A DNA stretch of 64,000 bases from Haloplanus rubicundus (GCF_003342675.1 NZ_CP031148.1:2728001-2792000); one strand, 5' to 3'. Positions 1-8,648 are shown, counted from the stretch's first letter. Notes: generated by a model not told the origin, from the sequence alone. A program made the numbers and translations.

Positions 1-5
1 CGGCC

Positions 6-611
6 GTGATCGCCTCGCCGGACGACGACGCGGTCGGGGACGGGGAGACGGACCGCGTCACCGCGACGGCCGCCGACGCCCGCCGTGCCGTCGACGAGGC
101 GCTGGCGCTCCTGCGGGGCGGCGAGGGCCGAACGGTCGTCGGCGTCGATCCCGGGGTCCGGCCGGGAATCGCCGTCCTCGCCGGCGAGACGGTCGTCGCC
201 GCGTTCCAAGTGCCCCTCGGCGACGCCGTGGAGACGATTCGGCGGGAGGTGGCCGACGCGGTCGATCCGCTCGTCCGGATCGGCGACGGCGCGCGCCTTC
301 AGGGCGCCCGACTGGTGAACGACCTCGACGACGTGACGGTCGAACTCGTCGACGAAACGGGGACGACCCCCTACCTCGGTACCGGCGCACGGGGGATGGG
401 CGACGTGCTCGCCGCGGTCAACATCGCCCGGCTGGAGGGGGAACGGATCGACTCCCGGGAGGTCGATCCCACGGCGGGCGAACTCCAGCGAATCAAGGAC
501 CGCTCCCGACAGCTGTCGACCGACGACCGCACCATCGACGAGGGGTTGGCCCGCCGGGTCGCCGCCGGCGACCTCACCGTCGAGGAAGCGCTGGACGAAC
601 ACCGGGACTAG
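6..611 (+). CDS. RuvC/RNase H-like fold protein, haloarchaeal, function unknown (5' end uncertain)
   Basis: Reads as a 201-aa acidic protein from a GTG six bases into the window. The frame stays open to the window edge, so the true start may lie upstream. The strand VVGVDPGVRPGIAVL near residues 43-57 resembles the first catalytic strand of RuvC/RNase H-like nucleases (hydrophobic run, then D-P-G). A second Asp-rich patch (LVNDLDDV) and a Gly-rich TGARGMGDVLAA segment follow. I cannot assign a reaction. The stop overlaps the stop of convergent ridA by three bases. The coding call is firm; the fold is a suggestion from one motif. Confidence 0.7.
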   Translation: MIASPDDDAVGDGETDRVTATAADARRAVDEALALLRGGEGRTVVGVDPGVRPGIAVLAGETVVAAFQVPLGDAVETIRREVADAVDPLVRIGDGARLQGARLVNDLDDVTVELVDETGTTPYLGTGARGMGDVLAAVNIARLEGERIDSREVDPTAGELQRIKDRSRQLSTDDRTIDEGLARRVAAGDLTVEEALDEHRD

Positions 612-991
612 TCCCGCGCGACCGCCTCCACCTCCACGAGCATCTCGGGATCGATCAGTCGCTCGACCTGCACCATCGTCGTCGCCGGCCGCACGTCGGC
701 GAAAGCGTCGCCGTGGGCGCGTCCGATTGCCTCCCAGTCGTCGATATCGGTGACGAACAGGCGGGTCCGCACCACGTCCGAGAGGGCGGCGTCGAGCGCC
801 GAGAGCGCCGTTTCGACGTTCTCGATGGCTCGCACCGTCTGCGCGTGGGGGTCGCCGGGGGCGACGACCTGCCCGTCGTCGTCCGTCGCGGTGGTTCCGG
901 AAACGTGTATCTCGTTGCCGGCACGAATCGCCCGCGAGTAGCCGACCGTCGACTCCCACTCGGTGCCCGAGGCGTAGCGCTCACGGTCCAT
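608..991 (-). CDS. RidA/YjgF/UK114 family protein
   Basis: A 127-aa protein of the RidA superfamily, whose characterised members deaminate reactive enamine/imine intermediates in the cytosol. The family pattern is visible: an N-terminal segment around GYSRAIRAGNEIHVSGTTA, then ENVETALSALDAALSDVVRTRLF, and a C-terminal TTMVQVERLIDPEMLVEVEAVA. The residue after the final ERL is Ile-Asp rather than the usual Ala/Pro, and the Arg typical of deaminating RidA members is not obvious, so it may belong to a non-canonical subgroup. ATG at 991 was chosen over an upstream in-frame GTG because it fits the family length. Confidence 0.88.
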   Translation of the reverse strand: MDRERYASGTEWESTVGYSRAIRAGNEIHVSGTTATDDDGQVVAPGDPHAQTVRAIENVETALSALDAALSDVVRTRLFVTDIDDWEAIGRAHGDAFADVRPATTMVQVERLIDPEMLVEVEAVARD

Positions 992-1022
992 GGTCGCGTC
1001 TCGCTGCCGGGACATGAAACCG

Positions 1023-2315
1023 TTACTCCGGGCCGTCGACGAGTGCTTCCGCCCGCCGCATCACCTCGCGCACCGAGAGGTCGGTCTCGCGGGCGACCGC
1101 CAGCGCGTCGTCGTACTCCGCGCTCACGTCGTAGACGGCGCCGTCGGCGTCGCTCCCGACCTTGACCGCCACGTCGTACGCCTCGCCCTCGACGGTCAGC
1201 GTCGCCGTCTCGAAGCCCCGATTCGCGACCCAGCGGTGGCGGGCACCTCCCTCGCGCACGCCGAGCGTCCCCGTCTCCTCGGCGAGGCGGCGGGCGACGG
1301 CGCCCGCGTCCGCGGGGTCGACGACCACCTTCACGAGGTGGCCCGGCCGTGACTTCTTCATCGTCGTCGGGACGATGGACACGTCACGCGCGCCCGCCTC
1401 CGCGAGCGTCTCCTGTAAGCTCCCCAGTACCTCGGGAGTCACGTCGTCGACGTTCGTCTCCAGGACGGAGATGGTCTCCCGTCGCAGGCCGCCGGTCCCG
1501 TCGCCGACGAGGACGCGGAGGACGTTCGGATGGTCGGGCACGTCGGCGTCGCCGGCGCCGTAGCCGACGGCGTCGACGTCGATGGCGGGGAGTTCCGCGA
1601 CGCCTTCGGCGAGTTCGGCGAGGAGGGCCGCCCCCGTCGGCGTCAGGAGTTCGCGGTCGACCGGGCCGCCACGGAGCGACCAGTCGGCGTCGGCCGCGAT
1701 CTCCGCGACCGCGGGCGCGGGGACGGGGTAGGTGCCGTGGCTCATCGCGACCGTGCCGCCGCCGGCCGACACCGGCGCCGTCACGACGCGTTCGGCGCCG
1801 AGATCCGCGAGCAGGAGGCAGGCCCCGACCACGTCCGCGATGGCGTCGTCGGCCCCCACTTCGTGGAAGTGCGTGTCGTCGAGATCGGTGCCGTGGACCG
1901 CCGCCTCCGCCTCGCCGAGTCGGCGGAAGACGGCGAGGGCGTCGCGTTCGACCTCGGCAGGGAGGTCGAGACTCTCGACGAGCGAGACGACCTCGGCGTA
2001 GGTTCGATTGGGACCGTGACCTTCGGCGTGGGTGTGGTCGTGGCCGTGTGAGTGGTCGTGGTCGTGGCCGTGTGAGTGGTCGTGGTCGTGGCCGTGTGAG
2101 TGGTCGTGACTGTGGTCCTCGTCCCCCTCGTCGAGTACCACGTCGACCGTCGTCGCCGCGATGCCAGCTTTAGTCGTCGAGCCGACGGCGTAGCGCACGT
2201 CGAGGGCGTCCTCGACGGGGGCGAGAACGGCGGGGTCGGCACCGGCGGCGACGAGCGCCGCACAGACCATGTCGCCGCTCGCTCCCATGCGGCCGTCGAA
2301 CGCGAGCGTCTTCAT
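1023..2315 (-). CDS. larC: LarC-type nickel insertion protein (nickel-pincer cofactor biosynthesis)
   Basis: A 430-aa protein matching LarC, the CTP-dependent cyclometallase that inserts Ni into the pyridinium-thioacid dithiocarboxylate precursor of the nickel-pincer nucleotide used by LarA-type racemases. The N-terminus (MKTLAFDGRMGASGDM) carries the LarC Asp-Gly-x-x-G-A-S-G-D-M signature. A His/Asp-rich stretch at about residues 67-97 is a probable Ni store, and TNVDDVTPEVLG plus KKSRPGHLVKVV in the C-terminal half are family hallmarks. The His run is encoded by near-exact 24-bp DNA repeats. No larA, larB or larE lies in the window. Confidence is high for family; the physiological client enzyme is unknown. 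Confidence 0.92.
   Translation of the reverse strand: MKTLAFDGRMGASGDMVCAALVAAGADPAVLAPVEDALDVRYAVGSTTKAGIAATTVDVVLDEGDEDHSHDHSHGHDHDHSHGHDHDHSHGHDHTHAEGHGPNRTYAEVVSLVESLDLPAEVERDALAVFRRLGEAEAAVHGTDLDDTHFHEVGADDAIADVVGACLLLADLGAERVVTAPVSAGGGTVAMSHGTYPVPAPAVAEIAADADWSLRGGPVDRELLTPTGAALLAELAEGVAELPAIDVDAVGYGAGDADVPDHPNVLRVLVGDGTGGLRRETISVLETNVDDVTPEVLGSLQETLAEAGARDVSIVPTTMKKSRPGHLVKVVVDPADAGAVARRLAEETGTLGVREGGARHRWVANRGFETATLTVEGEAYDVAVKVGSDADGAVYDVSAEYDDALAVARETDLSVREVMRRAEALVDGPE
2033..2115. repeat. 24-bp tandem repeats encoding the LarC His/Asp run
   Basis: Three near-perfect copies of a 24-bp unit (plus-strand core GTGTGAGTGGTCGTGGTC) lie in tandem, with degenerate partial units at each end. 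On the coding strand each unit gives H-G-H-D-H-D-H-S. Exactness at DNA level, including third positions, suggests slipped-strand expansion, so copy number may vary between strains. Confidence 0.85.
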
Positions 2316-2498
2316 ACGGGTCGCTCGCTCTCGACGGGCAAACGGCTTGCGACCGCCAGCGGACGATCCGGCCGGGATCGGTAGGGGTTTGTACGCCCTG
2401 GGCGTATGCTACGACATGACACGATCGACGACCACGGGACGGGACAACAAACTTATCCCGCCCCACCACGGAAGTTTCACCATCCTCGCGGGTATATC

Positions 2499-4727
2499 AT
2501 GAACGAAGTGCAACTCGAAGTGGCGAAAGCGTACCCGAACGACTCGGGGCGTGGCATCGCCCGATTGGACCCCGACACGCTCCTGCACCTGAAGCTGTCG
2601 CCAGGTGACATCATCGAGATCGAGGGGGCCGATCGGACGGCGGCGAAGGTGTGGCGTGCCGACCGACAGGACTGGAACACCGACACGGTCCGCATCGACG
2701 GGTTCACCCGGCAGAACGCGGACGTGGGCATCGGCGAGCGCGTCACCATCCGGAAGGCGGAGGCGACGAAAGCCGAGAAACTCGTCCTCGCGCCGCCGGA
2801 GGAGGCGAGCGTCCAGTTCGGCTCCGACGCCGCCGGCATGGTGAAACGGCAGATCCTCAAGCGGCCGGTGGTCGAACGCGACATCGTCCCGGTGATGTCG
2901 AGTACGAACCACCCGTTCATGCGGTCGCCGGGACAGGCCATCCCGCTGATCGCCGTCGAGACGGAACCGGAGGGCGTCTGTCTCGTGACGGAGGACACCG
3001 AGGTCGAACTGCGTGAGGAGCCCATCTCGGGCTTCGAGAAGACCGGCGGCGGCATCACGTACGAGGACATCGGCGGCCTGCAAAACGAGATCCAGCGCGT
3101 CCGGGAGATGGTCGAACTCCCGATGAAGCACCCGCAGATCTTCAAGAAGTTGGGGATCGAACCCCCGCAGGGCGTCCTCCTGCACGGGCCGCCGGGGACC
3201 GGGAAGACCCTGCTGGCCAAAGCGGTCGCCAACGAAACCTCCGCGTCCTTCTTCTCCATCGCGGGGCCGGAGATCATCTCGAAGTACTACGGCGAGTCCG
3301 AACAGCAGTTGCGCGAAATTTTCGAGGACGCCAAAGACGAGTCGCCGTCGATCATCTTCATCGACGAACTCGACTCCATCGCGCCCAAGCGTGAGGACGT
3401 GACCGGCGAGGTCGAACGCCGGGTCGTCGCCCAACTGCTGACGATGATGGACGGCCTCGAAACCCGGGGGCAGGTCATCGTCATCGCGGCGACCAATCGG
3501 GTGGATTCCGTGGATCCCGCGCTCCGTCGACCGGGGCGGTTCGACCGCGAAATCGAAATCGGCGTTCCGGACGAGGAAGGACGGAAAGAGATCCTCCAGA
3601 TTCACACGCGCGGTATGCCGCTTTCCGACGACGTGAGCCTCGATCACCTCGCGGACGAGACCCACGGCTTCGTCGGCGCCGACATCGAGAGCCTGACGAA
3701 GGAGGCCGCGATGAAGGCGCTCCGGCGGTACCTCCCCGAGATCGATCTGGACGAGGAGGACATCCCGCCGAGCCTCATCGACCGGATGATCGTCAAGCGC
3801 GACGACTTCGGCGGCGCGCTCGGCGAGGTAGAGCCCTCCGCGATGCGGGAGGTGCTGGTCGAACTCCCGAAGATCACGTGGGACGACGTGGGCGGCCTCG
3901 ACGAGCCCAAAGAGATGGTCAAGGAGGCCGTCGAGTGGCCGCTCTCCTCGCCGGAGAAGTTCGACCGCATGGGGATCGAACCCCCGAAGGGCGTCCTCCT
4001 GTACGGGCCACCGGGGACCGGGAAGACGCTGATGGCGAAGGCGGTGGCCAACGAGACCAACGCCAACTTCATCAGCGTGCGCGGCCCGCAGTTGCTGTCG
4101 AAGTGGGTCGGCGAGAGCGAGAAGGCCATCCGGCAGACGTTCCGGAAGGCCCGGCAGGTGGCCCCGACGGTCATCTTCTTCGACGAACTCGACTCGCTCG
4201 CGCCGTCGCGGGGCAACGAAGTGGGTAACAACGTCTCCGAGCGCGTCGTCAACCAGCTTCTGACCGAACTCGACGGGCTGGAGGAGATGGGCAACGTCAT
4301 GGTCATCGGCGCGACCAACCGGCCGGATATGATCGACCCCGCCCTACTCCGGTCTGGCCGGTTCGACCGCCTCGTGTTCATCGGCGAACCCGAGCAGGAG
4401 GGTCGCGAGCAGATCCTGAAGATCCACACGCAGCACTCGCCGCTCGCCCCCGACGTTAGCCTCCGGGAGATCGCCGAGATCACCGACGGCTACGTCGGCT
4501 CCGACCTGGAGAGCATCGCCCGCGAGGCGGCGATGGTCGCACTCCGCGAGGACGAGGGGGCCGAAGAAGTCGAGATGCGACACTTCCGGCAGGCCATGGA
4601 GAACGTCCGGCCGACGATCACGGACGACATCATGGACTACTACGAACAGATCGAAGAACAGTTCAAGGGCGGTGGGGGCGAGAGCTTCGCCAGCCGTGGT
4701 GGCGGCGGCCGGATCGGCTTCCAGTAG
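2499..4727 (+). CDS. cdc48: CDC48/VAT-type AAA+ ATPase
   Basis: A 742-aa type II AAA+ unfoldase of the Cdc48/p97/VAT family, which extracts and unfolds proteins, in archaea probably feeding the proteasome. Order: N-terminal double-psi barrel/beta-clam (about 1-190), D1 with Walker A GPPGTGKT near 230-237 and Walker [12 protein letters not shown]2 with a second GPPGTGKT near 503-510 and [15 protein letters not shown], then an acidic/Gly-rich tail ending RIGFQ. Length is normal. ATG at 2499 was chosen because it begins the conserved [19 protein letters not shown]; upstream in-frame codons are not conserved-looking. A T-tract at 4748-4752 follows the stop. Monocistronic by context. Confidence 0.97.
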   Translation: MNEVQLEVAKAYPNDSGRGIARLDPDTLLHLKLSPGDIIEIEGADRTAAKVWRADRQDWNTDTVRIDGFTRQNADVGIGERVTIRKAEATKAEKLVLAPPEEASVQFGSDAAGMVKRQILKRPVVERDIVPVMSSTNHPFMRSPGQAIPLIAVETEPEGVCLVTEDTEVELREEPISGFEKTGGGITYEDIGGLQNEIQRVREMVELPMKHPQIFKKLGIEPPQGVLLHGPPGTGKTLLAKAVANETSASFFSIAGPEIISKYYGESEQQLREIFEDAKDESPSIIFIDELDSIAPKREDVTGEVERRVVAQLLTMMDGLETRGQVIVIAATNRVDSVDPALRRPGRFDREIEIGVPDEEGRKEILQIHTRGMPLSDDVSLDHLADETHGFVGADIESLTKEAAMKALRRYLPEIDLDEEDIPPSLIDRMIVKRDDFGGALGEVEPSAMREVLVELPKITWDDVGGLDEPKEMVKEAVEWPLSSPEKFDRMGIEPPKGVLLYGPPGTGKTLMAKAVANETNANFISVRGPQLLSKWVGESEKAIRQTFRKARQVAPTVIFFDELDSLAPSRGNEVGNNVSERVVNQLLTELDGLEEMGNVMVIGATNRPDMIDPALLRSGRFDRLVFIGEPEQEGREQILKIHTQHSPLAPDVSLREIAEITDGYVGSDLESIAREAAMVALREDEGAEEVEMRHFRQAMENVRPTITDDIMDYYEQIEEQFKGGGGESFASRGGGGRIGFQ

Positions 4728-4740
4728 GCGACTTCCCCGC

Positions 4741-4755
4741 CGGAGCCTTTTTGTA
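4741..4755 (+). terminator. T-tract after cdc48
   Basis: A GC-rich segment followed by five T residues (GCCTTTTTGTAAC) lies 14-28 bases after the cdc48 stop, which is compatible with an archaeal oligo-T terminator. It also lies at TATA-like distance upstream of the GTG of the next gene, so it could serve as that gene's promoter instead. Confidence 0.45.
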
Positions 4756-4777
4756 ACGATTCGTCCCATCCACACGA

Positions 4778-6457
4778 GTGGCCTGGGACCCGACACTGTA
4801 CACCGTCGTCGGCGTCGTGGCCGCCGGCCTGTTTTTCATCATCGCCGCCGTGGGACGAGAACACCGGTCCCAGCCCGCCGCGATGGCGTTTCTCGCCCTC
4901 ATCACGGCGATGGGGGGGTGGGCGCTCTGCTACGCCGTCGGCCTCGGGTTCACGACGCTCGACGCCCAGCTCGTCTGGCAGCGGTCGGCACTCGCCATCG
5001 GCGGCCTCGTCCCCTCCCTCTGGTTCCTGTTTGCGGTCCAGTATACGAATCGGGACGCGTGGCTCACGCCGGCGATCCGAGCGGTCATGATCGTCGATCC
5101 GCTCGTGTTCGGCCTGCTGACGCTCACGAATCCGACACACGGGTTGGTCTGGAGCGATCCGGCGCTCGTGACTTACGGCTCGCTCCACGCGGTCGAGTTC
5201 ACGTTCGGCCCGGCGTACCTGCTCCACCTCGCGTACACGTACGTCGTGACGCCCGTCGGCTTCGGCCTCCTTCTGTTCTCGGTAGTGCGGTCGACGCTCT
5301 ATCGGACACAGGCCGGACTGCTGTTGGTCGGCGCGATTCCGCCGCTCGTAGCGAACACGACGTTCGCGCTCGGCATCGATCCGGGCGTGATCCCCTCGCT
5401 CGACTACACCCCCTTCGCGTTCGTCATCACCGGCCCGTGTTTCGGGCTGGCGCTGTTCCGGTTCGACCTCCTCGAACGCGTCCCAGTCGCTCGGAAACAG
5501 ATCGTCGCCGACGCCGACGACGGGTTCGTCGTCCTCGACCAGAATCTGCGTGCCGTGACGGCGAATCCGTCCGCGGAGCGGATTCTCGGCGGGCCGATCG
5601 AGGGCGATCCGATCGCCGAACACTTCCCCGCCGACGAGTTCGACCTCGAATCGGTGTCGGGGACGACACTGACGATCGTCGTCGAGGGCCAGCAACGCAC
5701 CTACGACGTGACCCACTCGACCCTGTCCGACGATCACGGGCGGACCGTCGGCTACGTCCTCCAGTTCAGGGACGTCACGGATCGGCACACGTACCAACAG
5801 CGGCTGAAAGTCGCCAACCGGGTGTTGCGTCACGACCTCCGGAACCGGATGAACGTGATCACGGGGTGGGCGGACGAACTCGCCGAACACGAGACGGAGG
5901 ACGTGCGGGTGATCGGCGAACGGATCACGACGACGGCAGACGAACTGGTCGAGTTGGGCGAGCAGGTTCGACTTCTGGTCGAGACGGCCGACTACGTCGG
6001 GCGACCGAACGAATCCGTCGACCTCGGTGCGCACGTTACGCCAGTCGTGGAGGATATCCGAACCGCTCACCCCGAAGCGACGGTGGAGACGGAACTCCCC
6101 ACGGGGACGACGGTGCTCGTTCCCCATCCCAGGCTGCTCACGATCAGCGTCGAAAGCCTCCTCGAAAACGCGGTCGAACACAACGACGCCGAGCGGCCGT
6201 GGGTGAAAGTGACCGTCGAGTCGGTGTCGGAGCCGGACGACTACACCCGACTTCACGTTGCGGACGACGGTCCCGGTATCCCCGAAGCCGAACTGGAGGC
6301 GTTACGGGAGGGAAGCGAGACGTCGCTGAAACACGGGAGCGGCCTCGGCCTCTGGCTGGTCCACTGGACCGTCACCGCCGCGGGCGGCACCGTGTCGTTC
6401 GAACGGCGGGACCCACGGGGAAGCGTCGTCACGATCGCGTTGCGCCCTGGGGACTGA
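4778..6457 (+). CDS. 7TM-PAS sensor histidine kinase
   Basis: A 559-aa membrane histidine kinase. Residues about 1-215 contain seven hydrophobic segments like the histidine-kinase N-terminal 7TM region. A PAS-like domain follows (about 235-340, FVVLDQNLRAVTANPSAERI). The HisKA motif LRHDLRNRMNVI carries phospho-acceptor His352, and the ATPase domain shows N-box LLENAVEHND, G1 DDGPGIP and G2 HGSGLGLWLVHW. The start is GTG at 4778. No receiver gene is adjacent, so the partner is unknown. The gene ends with the TGA that also opens a dispersed repeat. Confidence 0.93.
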   Translation: MAWDPTLYTVVGVVAAGLFFIIAAVGREHRSQPAAMAFLALITAMGGWALCYAVGLGFTTLDAQLVWQRSALAIGGLVPSLWFLFAVQYTNRDAWLTPAIRAVMIVDPLVFGLLTLTNPTHGLVWSDPALVTYGSLHAVEFTFGPAYLLHLAYTYVVTPVGFGLLLFSVVRSTLYRTQAGLLLVGAIPPLVANTTFALGIDPGVIPSLDYTPFAFVITGPCFGLALFRFDLLERVPVARKQIVADADDGFVVLDQNLRAVTANPSAERILGGPIEGDPIAEHFPADEFDLESVSGTTLTIVVEGQQRTYDVTHSTLSDDHGRTVGYVLQFRDVTDRHTYQQRLKVANRVLRHDLRNRMNVITGWADELAEHETEDVRVIGERITTTADELVELGEQVRLLVETADYVGRPNESVDLGAHVTPVVEDIRTAHPEATVETELPTGTTVLVPHPRLLTISVESLLENAVEHNDAERPWVKVTVESVSEPDDYTRLHVADDGPGIPEAELEALREGSETSLKHGSGLGLWLVHWTVTAAGGTVSFERRDPRGSVVTIALRPGD

Positions 6458-6530
6458 TGCGGGTTATCGTCAGTTAGTGCCGATGGTTCGCCGGACCGTC
6501 GTGGCGAACCACCGATACACCGTTACGACG
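6455..6530 (+). repeat. Stop-codon-anchored dispersed repeat, copy 1 (degenerate)
   Basis: Starts at the kinase TGA with TGATGCGGGTTATCGT, related to TGATACGGATTATCGT in the other copies. The core has an intact 8-bp stem, GGTTCGCC (6485-6492) with GGCGAACC (6503-6510), followed by ACCACCG. The 3' terminal inverted repeat is largely eroded here. It has the same orientation as the other three copies, immediately 3' of a plus-strand gene. Confidence 0.7.
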
Positions 6531-6550
6531 GCCGTGCCGACCACCAACGC

Positions 6551-6557
6551 GTATTAG
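6551..6557 (+). promoter_or_regulatory. TATA-like element for the tRNA-like RNA
   Basis: GTATTAG is centred about 29 bases upstream of the predicted RNA 5' end at 6583, the usual spacing for haloarchaeal tRNA promoters. It is the only AT-rich patch in this GC-rich spacer. Confidence 0.5.
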
Positions 6558-6582
6558 TGACTCGTCGGCGTACGAGCGAGGT

Positions 6583-6718
6583 GGAAGGGTGGCTCAGTGG
6601 TAGAGCGTTCTCGCCGGTCGCCGGCCTCCGCGTCGACGCGGACCGGGTAGCCGGCGAGGGAGTCGACCGATTCTCGGTCGGCACACGGCTTCGCGTGGTT
6701 CGAATCCCGCCCCTTCCA
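6583..6718 (+). ncRNA. tRNA-like RNA with no recognisable anticodon arm (tRNA pseudogene or novel structured RNA)
   Basis: Has a perfect 7-bp acceptor stem (GGAAGGG 6583-6589 with CCCTTCC 6711-6717, discriminator A 6718), a normal D arm (GCTC-AGTGGTA-GAGC, 6592-6606) and a T-loop TTCGAAT (6699-6705). The T-stem is not intact: CGTGG faces CCCGC. Where the 17-nt anticodon arm should be there is a long hairpin (6608-6617 with 6651-6660, apical CCGCG/CGCGG), then a perfect 9-bp hairpin (6662-6670 with 6674-6682). No T33-anticodon can be placed, and I found no bulge-helix-bulge that would splice to a normal tRNA. Total 136 nt. Either a decayed or interrupted tRNA, or a tRNA mimic. Confidence 0.6.
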
Positions 6719-6726
6719 GTTCGCAA

Positions 6727-6885
6727 TCAGGAGTTTCGCGGAGAGCGGGCAGTACGGACGTCCGCGCCGTCGCGGACCATATCTTCACAGCGGGGGCATA
6801 CGCGGGGTTCGTCCACGCCGTCCGGCGTAAACACCCGGGCGTAGTCACGGGTGACGAACGCACCACAGTTCTGGCACTCGGGCAT
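6727..6885 (-). CDS. DUF7563-type small zinc-ribbon protein
   Basis: A 52-aa protein with CQNC at residues 4-7 and CPRC at 30-33, which would bind one Zn ion, followed by a charged tail. The opening MPECQNCGAFVTRDYARVF matches a short zinc-finger family widespread in haloarchaea (DUF7563, from memory). It is convergent with the tRNA-like RNA, ending nine bases after it. Function unknown; the size suggests nucleic-acid or protein binding. Confidence 0.82.
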   Translation of the reverse strand: MPECQNCGAFVTRDYARVFTPDGVDEPRVCPRCEDMVRDGADVRTARSPRNS

Positions 6886-6945
6886 ACGGCGGGGAAATCG
6901 CGTCAGATTTTACATAAGTCTTGGGGCAAGGGCCGAAAGTGATTT

Positions 6946-6964
6946 TAATAACCTATAGTTATTA
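6946..6964. promoter_or_regulatory. Inverted repeat at the XRE-CBS promoter, probable operator
   Basis: TAATAAC (6946-6952), five-base spacer CTATA, GTTATTA (6958-6964): a perfect 7-bp inverted repeat ending six bases before the ATG at 6971 and overlapping the only TATA-like sequence (TTTTAATA). The position suits autorepression by the HTH protein it precedes. Confidence 0.65.
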
Positions 6965-6970
6965 TGCCGC

Positions 6971-7510
6971 ATGGAACTACCCACGCCACAGGACCTGCGG
7001 GAGCGGCGGACCTCGCTGGATCTCACCCAGAGCGCCCTCGCCGAGATGGCGGGCGTCTCGCAGCCGCTGATCGCACGGATCGAAGGCGGGGACGTCGATC
7101 CGCGCCTCTCGACGTTGCGCCGCATCGTGGCGGCGCTCGACGAGGCCGAGGGCGGCGTCGTCCGGGCCGAGGACCTGATGAACGAGGAGCTGGTCAGCGT
7201 CGCACCGGACGACTCCGTCGCGGACGCCGAACGGCAGATGGAGGACGCGGCCTTCTCACAGCTCCCCGTCCTGCAGAGCGGACTGCCCGTCGGCTCGATC
7301 AGTTACAGCGACATCCGCCGTGCGGGGGAAAACGTCGGGCAGAAGGCCGTCGCGGAGATCATGAGCGAGCAGTTCCCCACCGTCTCGCGCGAGGACTCCG
7401 TCGACAAGATCAGCAACCTGCTCGACTACTACAAGGCCGTCATCGTCACCGAGGGTGGCGAAGCCGTCGGCATCATCACCGAAGCGGACATCGCGGCCGA
7501 ACTCTCCTGA
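6971..7510 (+). CDS. XRE-family HTH regulator with paired CBS domains
   Basis: A 179-aa protein. Residues about 5-60 form a Cro/C1-type HTH (LTQSALAEMAGVSQPLIARIE). Residues about 65-179 hold two CBS motifs (DLMNEELVSVAPDDSVADA; IMSEQFPTVSREDSV...ITEADI) that in other proteins bind adenine nucleotides or SAM. This suggests a repressor whose DNA binding responds to a nucleotide. A perfect inverted repeat covers its own promoter, so autoregulation is likely. It is transcribed divergently from the zinc-ribbon gene, which shares the 85-bp spacer. Target genes elsewhere are unknown. Confidence 0.9.
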   Translation: MELPTPQDLRERRTSLDLTQSALAEMAGVSQPLIARIEGGDVDPRLSTLRRIVAALDEAEGGVVRAEDLMNEELVSVAPDDSVADAERQMEDAAFSQLPVLQSGLPVGSISYSDIRRAGENVGQKAVAEIMSEQFPTVSREDSVDKISNLLDYYKAVIVTEGGEAVGIITEADIAAELS

Positions 7511-7621
7511 GGTTTTTGAGCGGGGACGCGGCCACTCGCTCGCGTGATCTGACACCCCACCCGGAACCGGTTCGCCGCCGTGCGTCCAGCCCGTTCCGGC
7601 GTCGCCTCGGACGCCTGCCCG

Positions 7622-8599
7622 CTACAGCTCCAGCCCGCGGATCGAGACGCCGTCGCCGTCCTCGACGTGGCCGATGATCCGGCCGTCCACCGCCTCCGCC
7701 AGCGCCTCGGCGTCCGACAGGGAGAGCGCCGCGACGAAGCCGGTCCCCATGTTGAACGTCCGGTGCATCTCCTCGTCCGAGACGTTGCCCGCCTCCTGGA
7801 CGTAGTCGAACACCGGCTGGGGATCGAATGGATCGTCGATGGCGTACCGGTGATCGCCGAGCCGGTCGAGGTTGGTCCACCCGCCGCCCGTGACGTGGGC
7901 CGCCGCGTTGACGCCGTGTTCCCGCATCGGATCGAGGAGGTCGGTGTAGATGCGCGTCGGTTCGAGCAGCGCCTCGCCGAGGGTGTCGTAGTCGCCGAAC
8001 GGACAGGGGTCGGTGTAGTCGTCCTCGCGCGTGACGGCCGTCCGCGCCAGCGTCAATCCGTTGGAGTGGATCCCCGAGGACGGCACCCCGACGAGCGCGT
8101 CGCCCACGTCGGCACGGCCGGGAAAGAGTGCGTCCTTCGCGGCGAGGCCGGCACAGGTGCCCGCGAGGTCGAGTCCCTTGACCACTTCGGGCATGACCGC
8201 CGTCTCGCCACCGACGAGTTCGATGCCCGCGCGCTCGGCCCCTTCGGCGAGCCCCTCGCCGATCTGTTCGGCGAAGCGTTCGTCGGGTTCGTCGACCGCG
8301 AGGTAGTCGACGAAGGCGACCGGCCGGACCCCCGCCGCCACGAGGTCGTTGGCGTTCATCGCGATGCAGTCGATGCCGACCGTCGAGTAGTCGGACAGCG
8401 CCTCGGCGACGAGGAGTTTCGTCCCGACGCCGTCGGTCGCCAGGCCGAGATAGCGGTCGCCGATGTCGAGGAGACCCGCGTAGTCGCCCGCGCTCTCGCC
8501 GACGGCACCGACGAGGGCGGCCGTCGCCGCCTCGCTCTCCGCGATGTCGACGCCCGTCGCCGCGTAGGTGAGTTCCTCGCTTTCGTCCTCGTCGTTCAT
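7622..8599 (-). CDS. purM: Phosphoribosylformylglycinamidine cyclo-ligase
   Basis: A 325-aa PurM (AIR synthetase), which closes the imidazole ring of FGAM with ATP in purine synthesis. Visible features are the N-terminal TYAATGVDI, LATDGVGTKLLVAE, GIDCIAMNANDLVAAGVRP, GGETAVMPEVV and VTGGGWTNLDR, all PurM signatures in the expected order and length. ATG at 8599 begins the acidic MNDEDESEE; the longer frame from 8632 overruns the upstream promoter region. No other pur genes are adjacent. Divergent from the microprotein-corA pair. Confidence 0.96.
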   Translation of the reverse strand: MNDEDESEELTYAATGVDIAESEAATAALVGAVGESAGDYAGLLDIGDRYLGLATDGVGTKLLVAEALSDYSTVGIDCIAMNANDLVAAGVRPVAFVDYLAVDEPDERFAEQIGEGLAEGAERAGIELVGGETAVMPEVVKGLDLAGTCAGLAAKDALFPGRADVGDALVGVPSSGIHSNGLTLARTAVTREDDYTDPCPFGDYDTLGEALLEPTRIYTDLLDPMREHGVNAAAHVTGGGWTNLDRLGDHRYAIDDPFDPQPVFDYVQEAGNVSDEEMHRTFNMGTGFVAALSLSDAEALAEAVDGRIIGHVEDGDGVSIRGLEL

Positions 8600-8648
8600 G
8601 CGCGACACCCCGTCGGCCGGACGCAAAAGCACACCGCATCGACGGGGA

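Noticed and set aside
2033-2115. CRISPR array or regulatory iterons
   Set aside because: The 24-bp repeats have no spacers and keep the LarC reading frame, encoding a His/Asp run.
4640-6256. Very long minus-strand open frame (about 538 codons) across the 7TM kinase gene
   Set aside because: It is an antisense shadow produced by high GC and rare stop codons. The plus-strand frame has clear kinase motifs, while this one is Arg/Asp/Gly-rich with no domain.
6583-6718. Standard intron-containing tRNA (Trp, Met or Gln as known in haloarchaea)
   Set aside because: Acceptor and D-arm sequences do not match those tRNAs, no T33 plus anticodon can be placed, and the T-stem is mismatched, so I list it as tRNA-like only.
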